Positions 24,504-32,732 of a stretch of DNA of 34,209 bases are shown here, piece after piece; position 1 is the stretch's first letter, and every line of letters begins with the position of its first letter. A model generated the notes under the pieces. That model was not told where the DNA came from. It worked only from the letters and a program-made list of their open reading frames with translations, and did no database searches. Source of the stretch: Chitinophagales bacterium (GTDB lineage: Bacteria > Bacteroidota > Bacteroidia > Chitinophagales > Saprospiraceae); the NCBI GenBank assembly GCA_022360175.1, contig JAKSDI010000018.1, positions 1 to 34,209 on the forward strand, in the 5' to 3' direction. The translations under genes were made by a program, and so were the position numbers.

Positions 24504-26418
24504 AGTAAAACCATACTAAAAGTATCAACGCAAGAAATATTGTTCCTCCAATAATAGGATATAATCGTTTTTTGTAATATGGTGTAAAAGCATACCCCAT
24601 ATTATCTCCAGCTATAACCAACCCTGCCCAATAAAACGGAGCATTGGTTTGATGATCCGCATTTTCATTCAAGTACTTTAATTTAGCTTCCCGAAGTGCA
24701 ATATCTTTATCCTGCCCTGCCTGCAATCCTTTGTAAAAATTATACAAAATAATGTTAGTACTGTTTTCATCCAATGCCCAAAGAGAATAGATCATGCTTT
24801 TAACACCAACCAGGCTGAAACCATATGCAAAACCACTTATCCCTTTACCTGTCGTTAGTTCACCTTTGCCTGTTTGGCAACTGCCTAAAACCATTAAATC
24901 AATATTGTGTTCGCTCGTCATTTGGTAAATTTCTGCCAAACTCAAACGGTGATAATAATCTGGGGCATCAAGCCCTGCCCCGGAAATGTCATTAGATGCC
25001 AATGCTATGTATGATTGCAAAGGCATTGTGTCATTTACATATGTATGTGTCGCAAAATGAAGAATCTTTTTTTCTTCCGTGAAAGTATGATAAAAGTTAT
25101 CAGCAGTCGCTGCTTGTCTTAAGTAATTCTTTCCTTTGAAATGACGCCCTAATTCAGTTACCAGCTTTTCAGTGTATGGCAGTTGATTTAACGAATATTC
25201 GACTGTATCTGGTTTATTCGTATACGCCTGATAGTATTTTGCGTCAAAAACAGGTGCAAAAACATATATTTTAGGATTAGCATCATTCTCGCTTCCCTTT
25301 CGCTGAGTGTATTCTATCGCTGAATATTGATAGGAGAACTGATATGATTTAATCAAAAAATCAATGGTAGCAAAATCGCGCTTCCAGTTTTGAGTAAGAG
25401 GAGTTCTGGAAAATGCATCAAATGATAAGCCTCCTAAAAAACTATCGGGAATCAATATAAGCCTTGTACTACCAGATAAAAAAGGCTCAAAAGGCCTGAA
25501 TAGCTTTAGATATAAGTAATGAGCCGCAGCAAGAAAATGTTCTTTTCCAGAAATGAACCTTAAATATTGTCGATAAATATCAGCTTGCTCTTTTATACTC
25601 ACAGTGCTTCCACATTCATATAAGCTTAGAGCACCTTTAGTAAAAACAAATGCATATACTTTCTTTTCTCCTGCGAAGTATTGGATGATGCTTTCGCCAG
25701 ATTCCATTTTTGAAAAAACGGCTGATAGTAATACAGGAGTTTCATCTAGCTGACCGCTTAATCTATTAGCTTCTGCATCATTTATAATGTTTCTTTCTAA
25801 CTGAGCTAAAGAATCCCTTTGTTCTTCCAAAAGCCCAACCTGTTTTCCAAATTTCTTTTTCTCCTCGGATGTTCCTTCAGCCGGATATTTTTCAATTAAA
25901 AGCTTTCTTTGAATCTCAATAGCTTCCCTTTGCGTACTGATTGACCTTAGCTTATGATTCTTAATGTTTACATTATCCTGTAACTGATAATTCCTGTTCC
26001 GATCCACTATTCGAAAAGCTAACTCCAGTTCCTGCGCAAAACCTTCTACTTTATTCTGTTGCAGCTCATACACGATTGCAAGCATGTGTTCAATAACAGT
26101 TTTGAACTGTTCCAAAAAAAGCTGCTTTCTTCTGGGGGTTCCTGCTTTTTTCATTAAGTCTTCCAAACAGCTGATGTATAGCTTATGCGCTTTTAGTTGC
26201 AATTGCCATGCATCAGCAGGTATCACCGATATTAAGCTGTCTATACTATTACTGATAGGAAGTCGATTGTCTCCACGAACATATGCATTGTTAAGCTCTT
26301 CCAATCTTTCCTCCAAACCCTTTACAGCTTCACTTGCATACAATTCTCCTAAAACAGGAAGCATAACAAGTAAAAGCCCGAGTAGAAATTTAGAACGAAT
26401 GAGTTTAAACACTCGCAT
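24484..26418 (-). CDS. Membrane-anchored CHAT-domain protease
   Basis: A 644-residue protein with a signal peptide (MRVFKLIRSKFLLGLLLVML), a helical coiled region at about 30-225 and a CHAT (caspase HetF associated with TPRs) domain at about 230-605. The catalytic pair is H458 in ILHFATHTYV and C514 in LMVLGSCQTGKGEL; GISGFAYGFSLVGVKSMIYS and LWALDE are conserved family landmarks. One C-terminal membrane helix (621-638) ends in basic residues, so the protease should face the periplasm. Unlike most CHAT proteins no clear TPR array precedes it. It is 1 nt downstream of a secreted partner gene and convergent with the possible anti-sigma gene. Confidence 0.88.
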   Translation of the reverse strand: MRVFKLIRSKFLLGLLLVMLPVLGELYASEAVKGLEERLEELNNAYVRGDNRLPISNSIDSLISVIPADAWQLQLKAHKLYISCLEDLMKKAGTPRRKQLFLEQFKTVIEHMLAIVYELQQNKVEGFAQELELAFRIVDRNRNYQLQDNVNIKNHKLRSISTQREAIEIQRKLLIEKYPAEGTSEEKKKFGKQVGLLEEQRDSLAQLERNIINDAEANRLSGQLDETPVLLSAVFSKMESGESIIQYFAGEKKVYAFVFTKGALSLYECGSTVSIKEQADIYRQYLRFISGKEHFLAAAHYLYLKLFRPFEPFLSGSTRLILIPDSFLGGLSFDAFSRTPLTQNWKRDFATIDFLIKSYQFSYQYSAIEYTQRKGSENDANPKIYVFAPVFDAKYYQAYTNKPDTVEYSLNQLPYTEKLVTELGRHFKGKNYLRQAATADNFYHTFTEEKKILHFATHTYVNDTMPLQSYIALASNDISGAGLDAPDYYHRLSLAEIYQMTSEHNIDLMVLGSCQTGKGELTTGKGISGFAYGFSLVGVKSMIYSLWALDENSTNIILYNFYKGLQAGQDKDIALREAKLKYLNENADHQTNAPFYWAGLVIAGDNMGYAFTPYYKKRLYPIIGGTIFLALILLVWFYFRSKKS

Positions 26419-26419
26419 C

Positions 26420-27085
26420 TTATTTAGTTTCGATAATCAGATGAGTGTCTATCGGGTCAGTAGCCAAATTTCTTATTATAATCTTTATGAACTTCGCCTG
26501 TCCAGTGTTGAAGGAAACTGTTTTTTCTTCTTTGGCACTATGATTTTTCACTAATAAATGATCCTGATCATCATAGATAGATAACTTCAATCCACTTCCT
26601 TTTCGAATGGATACATTTACTTCTGTCTGACCGTAATGCTTTATCAAACTTTTCTCATCCTCTGGGATAATGAAATAGTTATCATTTTCAACTTTAGAAT
26701 CCTCATCACTGCTGCCCATTGCCTGAAGCCGATACCTTTCGACCCTTTCTCCCAGTTTTTCCAGCCGTTTCTTTAATACTTTATTAGCATCAAATGGAGT
26801 TAATTTATTTGCATCTGCATATAAAGATTCAACATCAAAATATGATTTTGCGCCAGTTTCTCTCGGCAGCTCACCATTCATTTTTTTTATATCTGGATGG
26901 TCCAGTAAAATATCAATGGCTTTCATCAAATATTTTGGCTCTTCTTCATTATACCCCTGCTGTGCCAAATCAAAAACCTTCATAGATTTTTTCACTAAAT
27001 CCTGGGTCATCACTTTTTGAGGCATGCACAGGAGCCCTCCTAAAAGAAACAAGAACACACAACTGATTTTCACATTGGAATACAT
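26420..27085 (-). CDS. Secreted partner of the CHAT protease
   Basis: A 221-residue exported protein (MYSNVKISCVFLFLLGGLLC, cleavage probably after VMTQ). The first half is helical with a TPR-like look (KSMKVFDLAQQGYNEEEPKY, LMKAIDILLDHPD). The last ~85 residues form a beta-sandwich resembling pre-peptidase or FlaA-like domains (VNVSIRKGSGLKLSIYDDQD, AKFIKIIIRNLATDPIDTHL). It could be a regulator, substrate or assembly factor of the CHAT protein, since the two genes abut with 1 nt between them. No family is recognised. Confidence 0.65.
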   Translation of the reverse strand: MYSNVKISCVFLFLLGGLLCMPQKVMTQDLVKKSMKVFDLAQQGYNEEEPKYLMKAIDILLDHPDIKKMNGELPRETGAKSYFDVESLYADANKLTPFDANKVLKKRLEKLGERVERYRLQAMGSSDEDSKVENDNYFIIPEDEKSLIKHYGQTEVNVSIRKGSGLKLSIYDDQDHLLVKNHSAKEEKTVSFNTGQAKFIKIIIRNLATDPIDTHLIIETK

Positions 27086-27134
27086 ATGAATTATTTATAA
27101 AATAATATAATGTTTTTATTTCCTCATCTCCAAT

Positions 27135-27165
27135 CAAAATTATTTCTTTTTGCTGAAAACAAAAA
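27135..27165 (-). promoter_or_regulatory. Promoter of the CHAT operon
   Basis: On the minus strand TTTTTG (27160-27165) and TAATTTTG (27135-27142) are separated by 17 nt, a good match to the Bacteroidota TTG-N17-23-TAnnTTTG promoter. Transcription would start about 40 nt before the ATG at 27085. Confidence 0.5.
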
Positions 27166-27254
27166 TTTTCAATCCGGTTCGCCTACTATTTTTAATTAAG
27201 TTATTTTCAAGTCGATATTCATTACAATCGGCCTTAAGTAAGTTTGATCACTTA

Positions 27255-27416
27255 GAACATGTTTAAATTTAGTTTTTCGATTAATATGAAATGGATTACA
27301 AAACCGCACGAAGCTCATTTTGAGGTGCATACTTGGAAAGTACGTACCGAAAGATAGCTAAAGTCCGGTGAAGTAAGGTGTTCATATTACCGAAAGGATT
27401 AACTTTAAATATGTTC
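27255..27416. mobile_element. MITE-like inverted-repeat element 2
   Basis: A 162-bp unit whose ends match in inverted orientation in 15 of 18 positions (GAACATGTTTAAATTTAG at the left; GAACATATTTAAAGTTAA read inward from the right). A TTA duplication flanks both sides (27252-27254 and 27417-27419). It has no coding capacity of its own, although the minus strand contains a degenerate stretch, NMNTLLHRTLAIFRYVLSK. It lies between the divergent CHAT operon and the caspase fusion gene. The rest of 27086-27596 holds the CHAT promoter and the leader of the caspase gene. Confidence 0.6.
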
Positions 27417-27596
27417 TTATTTAACGCCATTAAATGCATCAATATTGAAGATAACTAAACGATCGTTAATCCTGTTGAATGCTTGCAATTGACTTTGTAT
27501 AATTGCTTTGCAACAACTTGAGAAGGCTTTTGTCTTTATATCAAGTATCAAGAGTACATCTAATTCTCCTTTTTAAAGCACAACTTAAAACCACCA

Positions 27597-29987
27597 ATGA
27601 AAAAGACGCCAACTTTAATCTGTGCTATTCTTTTATTCATCTTTCTGGTTAAGCCTGTTAAAGCACAAACTTTCCACGCCATTGTTTTTGCTGCAACAGA
27701 AACAGAGAACGAGGATTTAGCAGCAGGTATCCAGGTCTCATATGACTACCTCAAACAATTGTTGTCTGCACTGGAAAATGCAGGCCTTGATGTACAACCC
27801 CATTATCACGATGGCGCTGATTTTAACATCAATCAATTAAACCAGGCTATCTCATCTTTAAAAACAAGCAAAAATGATTATATATTATTCTACTTCATTG
27901 GGCATGGTTTTGAAGATAGTGAATCAAGCTACCCTAACCTAATTTTCACCAATAAGGAAACAATCAGTAATGCCGAAAAAGAACAAAATGCGAGGAATGA
28001 AAAAGACATTCATGAAACCTTGCAAAAGAAGAAGTTCAAAGGATTATTGGTAGTAGCGGATGCCTGCAATTCTGGCCTTAACACGACAGGATGGATTAAA
28101 CAAGGGAAGAGCAGTAAAAAAAGTGATCAAACTCCTGACTCAAAAGCTTTTGAACAAATTAGTTGGACAGCTTGTGCCAATATTCTTCAATCAGAAGAAT
28201 TTCAATACCTAATCGCCAGTAGCCAAACAGGAAAAGATTCCTATACCCATCCCGAAAAAGGAGGTATTTTTACGATTGCTTTTGTCAATGCGTTTAAAAC
28301 CGCCTGTGATAATAATATTGATTCTCTAGATCATATCATCAAATTGATACCTTCTGAAATCAATAAGCTTACCGCTCCGATCGAAGATCTAGAGCAAATT
28401 CCGTTGATCTATTCGCCTATAAAAGAGAAACAAAGTTTTCTACAACAACTAGCCAACATTTTCTTTAGCCGAAAGGAAAAAAAGGAATTAAAAAAAGCGT
28501 TTAATGTCGAAGAGCTCGGCAATCTCAAAGCGACCCTTCAATTAACGGAAGACTACCCTGAGTCCAGAAGAAAATTCCTTAAAACCAAACCTGCTGCCTA
28601 TTATACCATAATGGCTATATCTAATGAATCAGAATTATACGTTGCCAGAACATTACAAGATACAATTAGAGTTAGCCTGGATTATTGTACGGCTAGTGTG
28701 ATACACCTTGAGAATCGTTCTACAAGAGACATTGACATCATCCAGAAAATAAGGAAACTTGATAAGAAACATCAACTGCTGGGTATTCCTAAAAAAGGGC
28801 CTTTTGGAAAATGGCTCGATTATAAGTGTACAGAATATACCCAATACCTGGAAGATCAGCGTGAAGTAATTGAAGTTAAAGAAAAAGAGTTAGAAGACAT
28901 CTTGGTAGAAGTAGAGTCGGAACTGGATGAAAAGAGAACAGAACGACGAGGCCTCCAAAATGAAATAGACTTGCTGACTGAGCGCTTATCAGAAATTGAT
29001 GAAAGTATCAATACAACTAAAAGAACGATTACAGAAAACGGCACCTTGCGAATATCCATTCCTACATTACCTGATAATATTAGCCCTAAACTTGATCAGG
29101 CATTAGATGCCCTGGTCGCCGGAAAACAATTGCCTTCGGGGCTCACTGCAAAAGAAAAATATTGGTTAAGCCAAATTGATATCAAACTAGAGCCAAATGA
29201 TGAATTGGAACCCAATGCCCTGCTTACTTCAGAGTTGAAAGATTTTCAGATCGCAAAGTATTGCACTCTAAAAATCAAAGGTGTTTCACAAAAAATAATG
29301 TCTCTGCTCCTACAACAATTATCAGTAGTGCCAGAAGAATACAAAGATTCTATCAATATCAAATTTAAAATCGAAGGTTATGCTGATTATAGAGGCAGAA
29401 AATCTGCTTTGGGAATTGGTTTTCCAACAAAAAATAAGTCCTATGACTATCAATATAAAAATGACCTGGGTCAAATGAAGGCCTTCAAACATAAAAAGCA
29501 TACTTATGTCAATTTAACCAATGAAACCCTCGCACTAAGCAGAGCTATATGTGCCTATGAAGAATGTCTTAATATTATGGACAATCATAGTATCAAGCAT
29601 CATGAAGTAGAACTTTTTGCCATCGAACAAGACCTAAGTCAATCAGCTAAAAGTGATGATAAAATGTTTAGAGGAGTAAATGTATTCTTCACACTCGAGG
29701 ATGTCAACCTCTATTTATTAAAACATATTGATCTTCTTGAAAAAGAACGCAGGAAAATCCAAAATGTCATTATCAGCAAGGAAGAAGCAATAAGAAATAT
29801 CAATCAGGAAATTGAGGGCTTAAATGCAAAAGTAATAGCAGTCACTAATGAACAGGAAAAACTAGAAGAAAGAAAAATTGAACTTGAAACAGGTATTGAT
29901 GATGTACGAACAGGCCTTGGAGGGCAGCCTAATGCGATTAGAGCAAGACAGGCTGAAATTCAGAAAATTCAAGACGCAAAAGAATAG
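27597..29987 (+). CDS. Secreted caspase / coiled-coil / OmpA-like fusion protein
   Basis: A 796-residue exported protein (MKKTPTLICAILLFIFLVKP, cleavage near VKAQ). Residues 25-275 are a caspase-fold peptidase with H103 (LFYFIGHGFED) and C157 in VVADACNSGL, keeping the metacaspase D-x-C-x-S-G pattern. A linker (about 290-410) is unrecognised. A first coiled coil spans about 417-478. Residues 555-702 look like a divergent OmpA-type peptidoglycan-binding domain (INIKFKIEGYADYRG, NETLALSRAICAYEECLNIM, DKMFRGVNVFF). A second coiled coil spans 706-770. The protein would be anchored at the wall with a protease head. It precedes the jelly-roll gene by 28 nt. Confidence 0.85.
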   Translation: MKKTPTLICAILLFIFLVKPVKAQTFHAIVFAATETENEDLAAGIQVSYDYLKQLLSALENAGLDVQPHYHDGADFNINQLNQAISSLKTSKNDYILFYFIGHGFEDSESSYPNLIFTNKETISNAEKEQNARNEKDIHETLQKKKFKGLLVVADACNSGLNTTGWIKQGKSSKKSDQTPDSKAFEQISWTACANILQSEEFQYLIASSQTGKDSYTHPEKGGIFTIAFVNAFKTACDNNIDSLDHIIKLIPSEINKLTAPIEDLEQIPLIYSPIKEKQSFLQQLANIFFSRKEKKELKKAFNVEELGNLKATLQLTEDYPESRRKFLKTKPAAYYTIMAISNESELYVARTLQDTIRVSLDYCTASVIHLENRSTRDIDIIQKIRKLDKKHQLLGIPKKGPFGKWLDYKCTEYTQYLEDQREVIEVKEKELEDILVEVESELDEKRTERRGLQNEIDLLTERLSEIDESINTTKRTITENGTLRISIPTLPDNISPKLDQALDALVAGKQLPSGLTAKEKYWLSQIDIKLEPNDELEPNALLTSELKDFQIAKYCTLKIKGVSQKIMSLLLQQLSVVPEEYKDSINIKFKIEGYADYRGRKSALGIGFPTKNKSYDYQYKNDLGQMKAFKHKKHTYVNLTNETLALSRAICAYEECLNIMDNHSIKHHEVELFAIEQDLSQSAKSDDKMFRGVNVFFTLEDVNLYLLKHIDLLEKERRKIQNVIISKEEAIRNINQEIEGLNAKVIAVTNEQEKLEERKIELETGIDDVRTGLGGQPNAIRARQAEIQKIQDAKE

Positions 29988-30015
29988 TTACGGCATTTTA
30001 AACCCTACATAATCG

Positions 30016-31764
30016 ATGAAGATCATTACCTTATTAATAGCAACATTTTGTAGTATAGCAATAGGCTACAGCCAGGGTATTTATGAGCAATCCTTTGATA
30101 ACAAAAACGAAATCATCGATACTAATTGGGTGAAATACCCCAATATAAAAAACTATAAAGACGGAATCACCGGCCAGGCTATAATGCTCGGACGAGACGC
30201 AGCAAATATAGCCGCTTACATAGATATAGATCTTTTTGCCCAAGAAAGAGAGCAAACCCTTTCTTTTTGGTTTCGGACGATAAAACAGAAAGGGCATTTC
30301 AACTTATTTAAGCTGTATTCTGATACTTCTTCCCTGATAAAAGATTCTATTTTCACCTTAATCGCAAAAGATAATATACTCTATTTTAAAGAAGCAGGCG
30401 GGATAACTGACTCCCTCAAAATCAATCCTGCACTATGGTATTTTTGCTATCTTCAAAAGCATCAGGACTACCTGGAAATAAGGATTAGCTCTAAAGGAAT
30501 AAATAAATTCTATTCCATGGACTATGATTTCACCATGGCAAACTATAATGCGAGCATGGGGAAAAATAGCTTATCAGAAAATGCCGCCTTTTTGTTAGAT
30601 GAATTATCTCTGTACAATTTTAATGAGCCCTTTTCAAAGGTGAGGGAAAAAAAATATACCAGTAAGCTTCTATCCATTAAAGTAAAGCCTAAAGCTGCTC
30701 AGGAAAGTTTTCAAGGCCGATCTAATAACCTTCAAGATTCTTTGTACATAGGAAGTAATTCTATAATCCTTGAGGTATGGGATAACGATCAGGTTGACAA
30801 TGATAAAATCTCTATCTATTTGAACAATAAATTGCTAAAAAAGGGGATAAGCCTTGCAAAACAAAAAAAACGCATTGAAGTAGAATTTTCCAGTGATACG
30901 ATCAATGAAGTATTATTCTACGTAGAGGACATGGGCAACATCAGTGAGTACAATACCGCCGCTGTCCAGTTAATTGGAAGGAACGTAGAGAATAAAGTAT
31001 ATGTTCTCAGTTTCGACACCCAACAAAACGCTGTAATAAAGGTAGTCCATGATCCTGCTTTCCGCCCTGCATCAAAAACATTTCAAAAACCTCACCAAAG
31101 CCTGCCTTCTATAAGAACCAAACAGCAAGATGTGTATATTTCTTTTAGTGATTATTCCATAAAAGACAAAGATGTCATTGCTTTCAAAGTGAATGATGAC
31201 TCCTTTACAAATCTTCAATTAGAAAAAAATCCAATAGGTTTTAAGTACTCACTCTCTCCTGGCGAAAATGAATTAATCATTCAAGCTGAAGACACTAAAT
31301 TATTTAGTTGCACTCCAATGATTGATTTGAGCACCGCTCAGGGAAATGCTATGGGCAATCCGATAAAACTGAAAATAAATAAAAAGCAAAGCTATCTATT
31401 ACCGATTAAATTTGATGCTCCACCAAGTACTAAGGATACCCTAAAAGTAAAAGAAGAGCAATTAGTATTTAAAATTTTGGACCCCAGCTCGAACGATGGA
31501 GATATTGTCTCCGTCCTGCAGGATTCAAAGCTTATTGTTGACAATCACAGGCTGAGCCAAGTTCCTTTAGAACTAGTAGTTAAAATAGATCCCGATAAGA
31601 ATAACGAATTCATGTTTCGGTCTGATAGTACTGGAAGGCATGGAGGAAATTCATGCCGTATTGAAATTTATGATCCTAAATCATCCTATAAAATAGCTGA
31701 ATTCATGCTCACTTCCTATGCGAGAGAAAATCCTGCGATCCTGATTATTCAGAAGAATAACTAA
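30016..31764 (+). CDS. Secreted jelly-roll protein with three copies of the WD40-linked domain
   Basis: A 582-residue exported protein (MKIITLLIATFCSIAIGYSQ). Residues 21-205 resemble a LamG/concanavalin-like jelly roll (TLSFWFRTIKQKGHFNLFKL, AAFLLDELSLYN). It is followed by three beta-rich repeats at about 241-347, 366-468 and 475-580, each with a D-x-D/G-D-x-I-x-V/I core (VWDNDQVDNDKISIYLNN, SIKDKDVIAFKVNDD, DPSSNDGDIVSVLQDS) and a later N-E-x-x-x-x-A/S-E/D segment. These match the last domain of the secreted WD40 protein at 18205. It is co-oriented with the caspase fusion and probably its partner. Confidence 0.75.
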   Translation: MKIITLLIATFCSIAIGYSQGIYEQSFDNKNEIIDTNWVKYPNIKNYKDGITGQAIMLGRDAANIAAYIDIDLFAQEREQTLSFWFRTIKQKGHFNLFKLYSDTSSLIKDSIFTLIAKDNILYFKEAGGITDSLKINPALWYFCYLQKHQDYLEIRISSKGINKFYSMDYDFTMANYNASMGKNSLSENAAFLLDELSLYNFNEPFSKVREKKYTSKLLSIKVKPKAAQESFQGRSNNLQDSLYIGSNSIILEVWDNDQVDNDKISIYLNNKLLKKGISLAKQKKRIEVEFSSDTINEVLFYVEDMGNISEYNTAAVQLIGRNVENKVYVLSFDTQQNAVIKVVHDPAFRPASKTFQKPHQSLPSIRTKQQDVYISFSDYSIKDKDVIAFKVNDDSFTNLQLEKNPIGFKYSLSPGENELIIQAEDTKLFSCTPMIDLSTAQGNAMGNPIKLKINKKQSYLLPIKFDAPPSTKDTLKVKEEQLVFKILDPSSNDGDIVSVLQDSKLIVDNHRLSQVPLELVVKIDPDKNNEFMFRSDSTGRHGGNSCRIEIYDPKSSYKIAEFMLTSYARENPAILIIQKNN

Positions 31765-31780
31765 TACAGTTTATAAATCC

Positions 31781-31808
31781 GACCGAAAATAGTAGCTAAA
31801 TTGTCTAA
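31781..31808 (+). promoter_or_regulatory. ECF-type promoter, copy 1 (autoregulation)
   Basis: GACCG (31781-31785), a 15-nt spacer and TTGTCTAA (31801-31808) precede the second sigma gene. The same two words with the same spacing occur at 32647-32674. The GTG start is only 16 nt further on, so the leader would be very short. Confidence 0.6.
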
Positions 31809-31823
31809 CAATAAAAAGAAACG

Positions 31824-32642
31824 GTGGAAGAGAAACTAGCATTAGCCAAACAAGGGGATATTACCGCATTTAATGATCTGTTTCAACAATACAACAGTGC
31901 ATTGAAATCTTATCTATACAGACTTCTTACCAATCGGGAAGATGTGGAGGATTTTTACCACAACACATTCATAAAAGCATATGATAAAATAGATACATTC
32001 AAGGGAGACACCTCCCAACTGAGATCATGGATATTTACGATTGCCACCCGGCTTGCCATTAATCATTTGAACAGCAAAAAAAGGTGGAAAACTAATGCAC
32101 AAGACCAATGCAGGGAAAGCCTGATCCACGATAAAGACGCGCATCATCGTTTTGTATCGGAAGTCAATAACAGCCCATACAGTTATTTTGATCTCAAGGA
32201 ACATATCTCTTTCTGCTTCACTTGTATCAGTAAAACGCTAACGGTGGAAAAACAGGTAGCTCTGCTACTCAAAAACGTGTACAATTTTAAGGTTAAGGAA
32301 GTCGCTCAGATTATGGTAAAATCTCTTGGACAGGTAAAGCATTTTTTAGTAGATGCAAGAAAAGAAATGACGGAGATTTTTGAAGGGAGATGTGCATTAA
32401 TCAATCAAAATGGCACCTGCCACCAATGCTCTGAACTACAGGGAATATACAATCCTAAATTGGACTTTCATCGGGAAGCCATGCAATTGAAGATGGTCAA
32501 AAGTGCTAAATCACATCAACAAGAAGAGCTATATAATTTACGAGAAGAGTTAGTCAAACAAATAGATCCTTTAAATAGCAAGGGGCGAGATTTGCACGAA
32601 ATTTTCATGTTGCACCTAAAAAAAGTCAATAATTTAAATTAA
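31824..32642 (+). CDS. Sigma-70 family sigma factor with a C-terminal Cys cluster
   Basis: A 272-residue sigma factor starting at GTG (MEEKLALAKQ). Region 2 spans about 11-90 (FNDLFQQYNSALKSYLYRLL, RSWIFTIATRLAINHLNSKK), region 4 about 138-182 (LTVEKQVALLLKNVYNFKVK, EVAQIMVKSLGQVKHFLVDA). After it comes an extra ~85 residues with C190-x8-C199-x-x-C202 (CALINQNGTCHQCSEL) and a charged helix to the end; C131 and C134 (CFTC) form another pair. This tail belongs to a known but uncharacterised Bacteroidota sigma subgroup; metal or redox sensing is a guess. No anti-sigma gene is adjacent. A matching promoter motif lies before it and before the next gene. Confidence 0.85.
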   Translation: MEEKLALAKQGDITAFNDLFQQYNSALKSYLYRLLTNREDVEDFYHNTFIKAYDKIDTFKGDTSQLRSWIFTIATRLAINHLNSKKRWKTNAQDQCRESLIHDKDAHHRFVSEVNNSPYSYFDLKEHISFCFTCISKTLTVEKQVALLLKNVYNFKVKEVAQIMVKSLGQVKHFLVDARKEMTEIFEGRCALINQNGTCHQCSELQGIYNPKLDFHREAMQLKMVKSAKSHQQEELYNLREELVKQIDPLNSKGRDLHEIFMLHLKKVNNLN

Positions 32643-32646
32643 TCCC

Positions 32647-32674
32647 GACCGTTTTTGAGCTGCCAATTGTCTAA
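32647..32674 (+). promoter_or_regulatory. ECF-type promoter, copy 2
   Basis: CCCGACCG, 15 nt, then TTGTCTAA, identical in both words and in spacing to the site before the sigma gene. Transcription would start near 32682, leaving a leader of about 50 nt before the ATG at 32733. Confidence 0.6.
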
Positions 32675-32732
32675 GTATAAACAGCAGGAGTAATTCAATA
32701 ATTACTCATCTTTTTATAAAACGACAATAACC

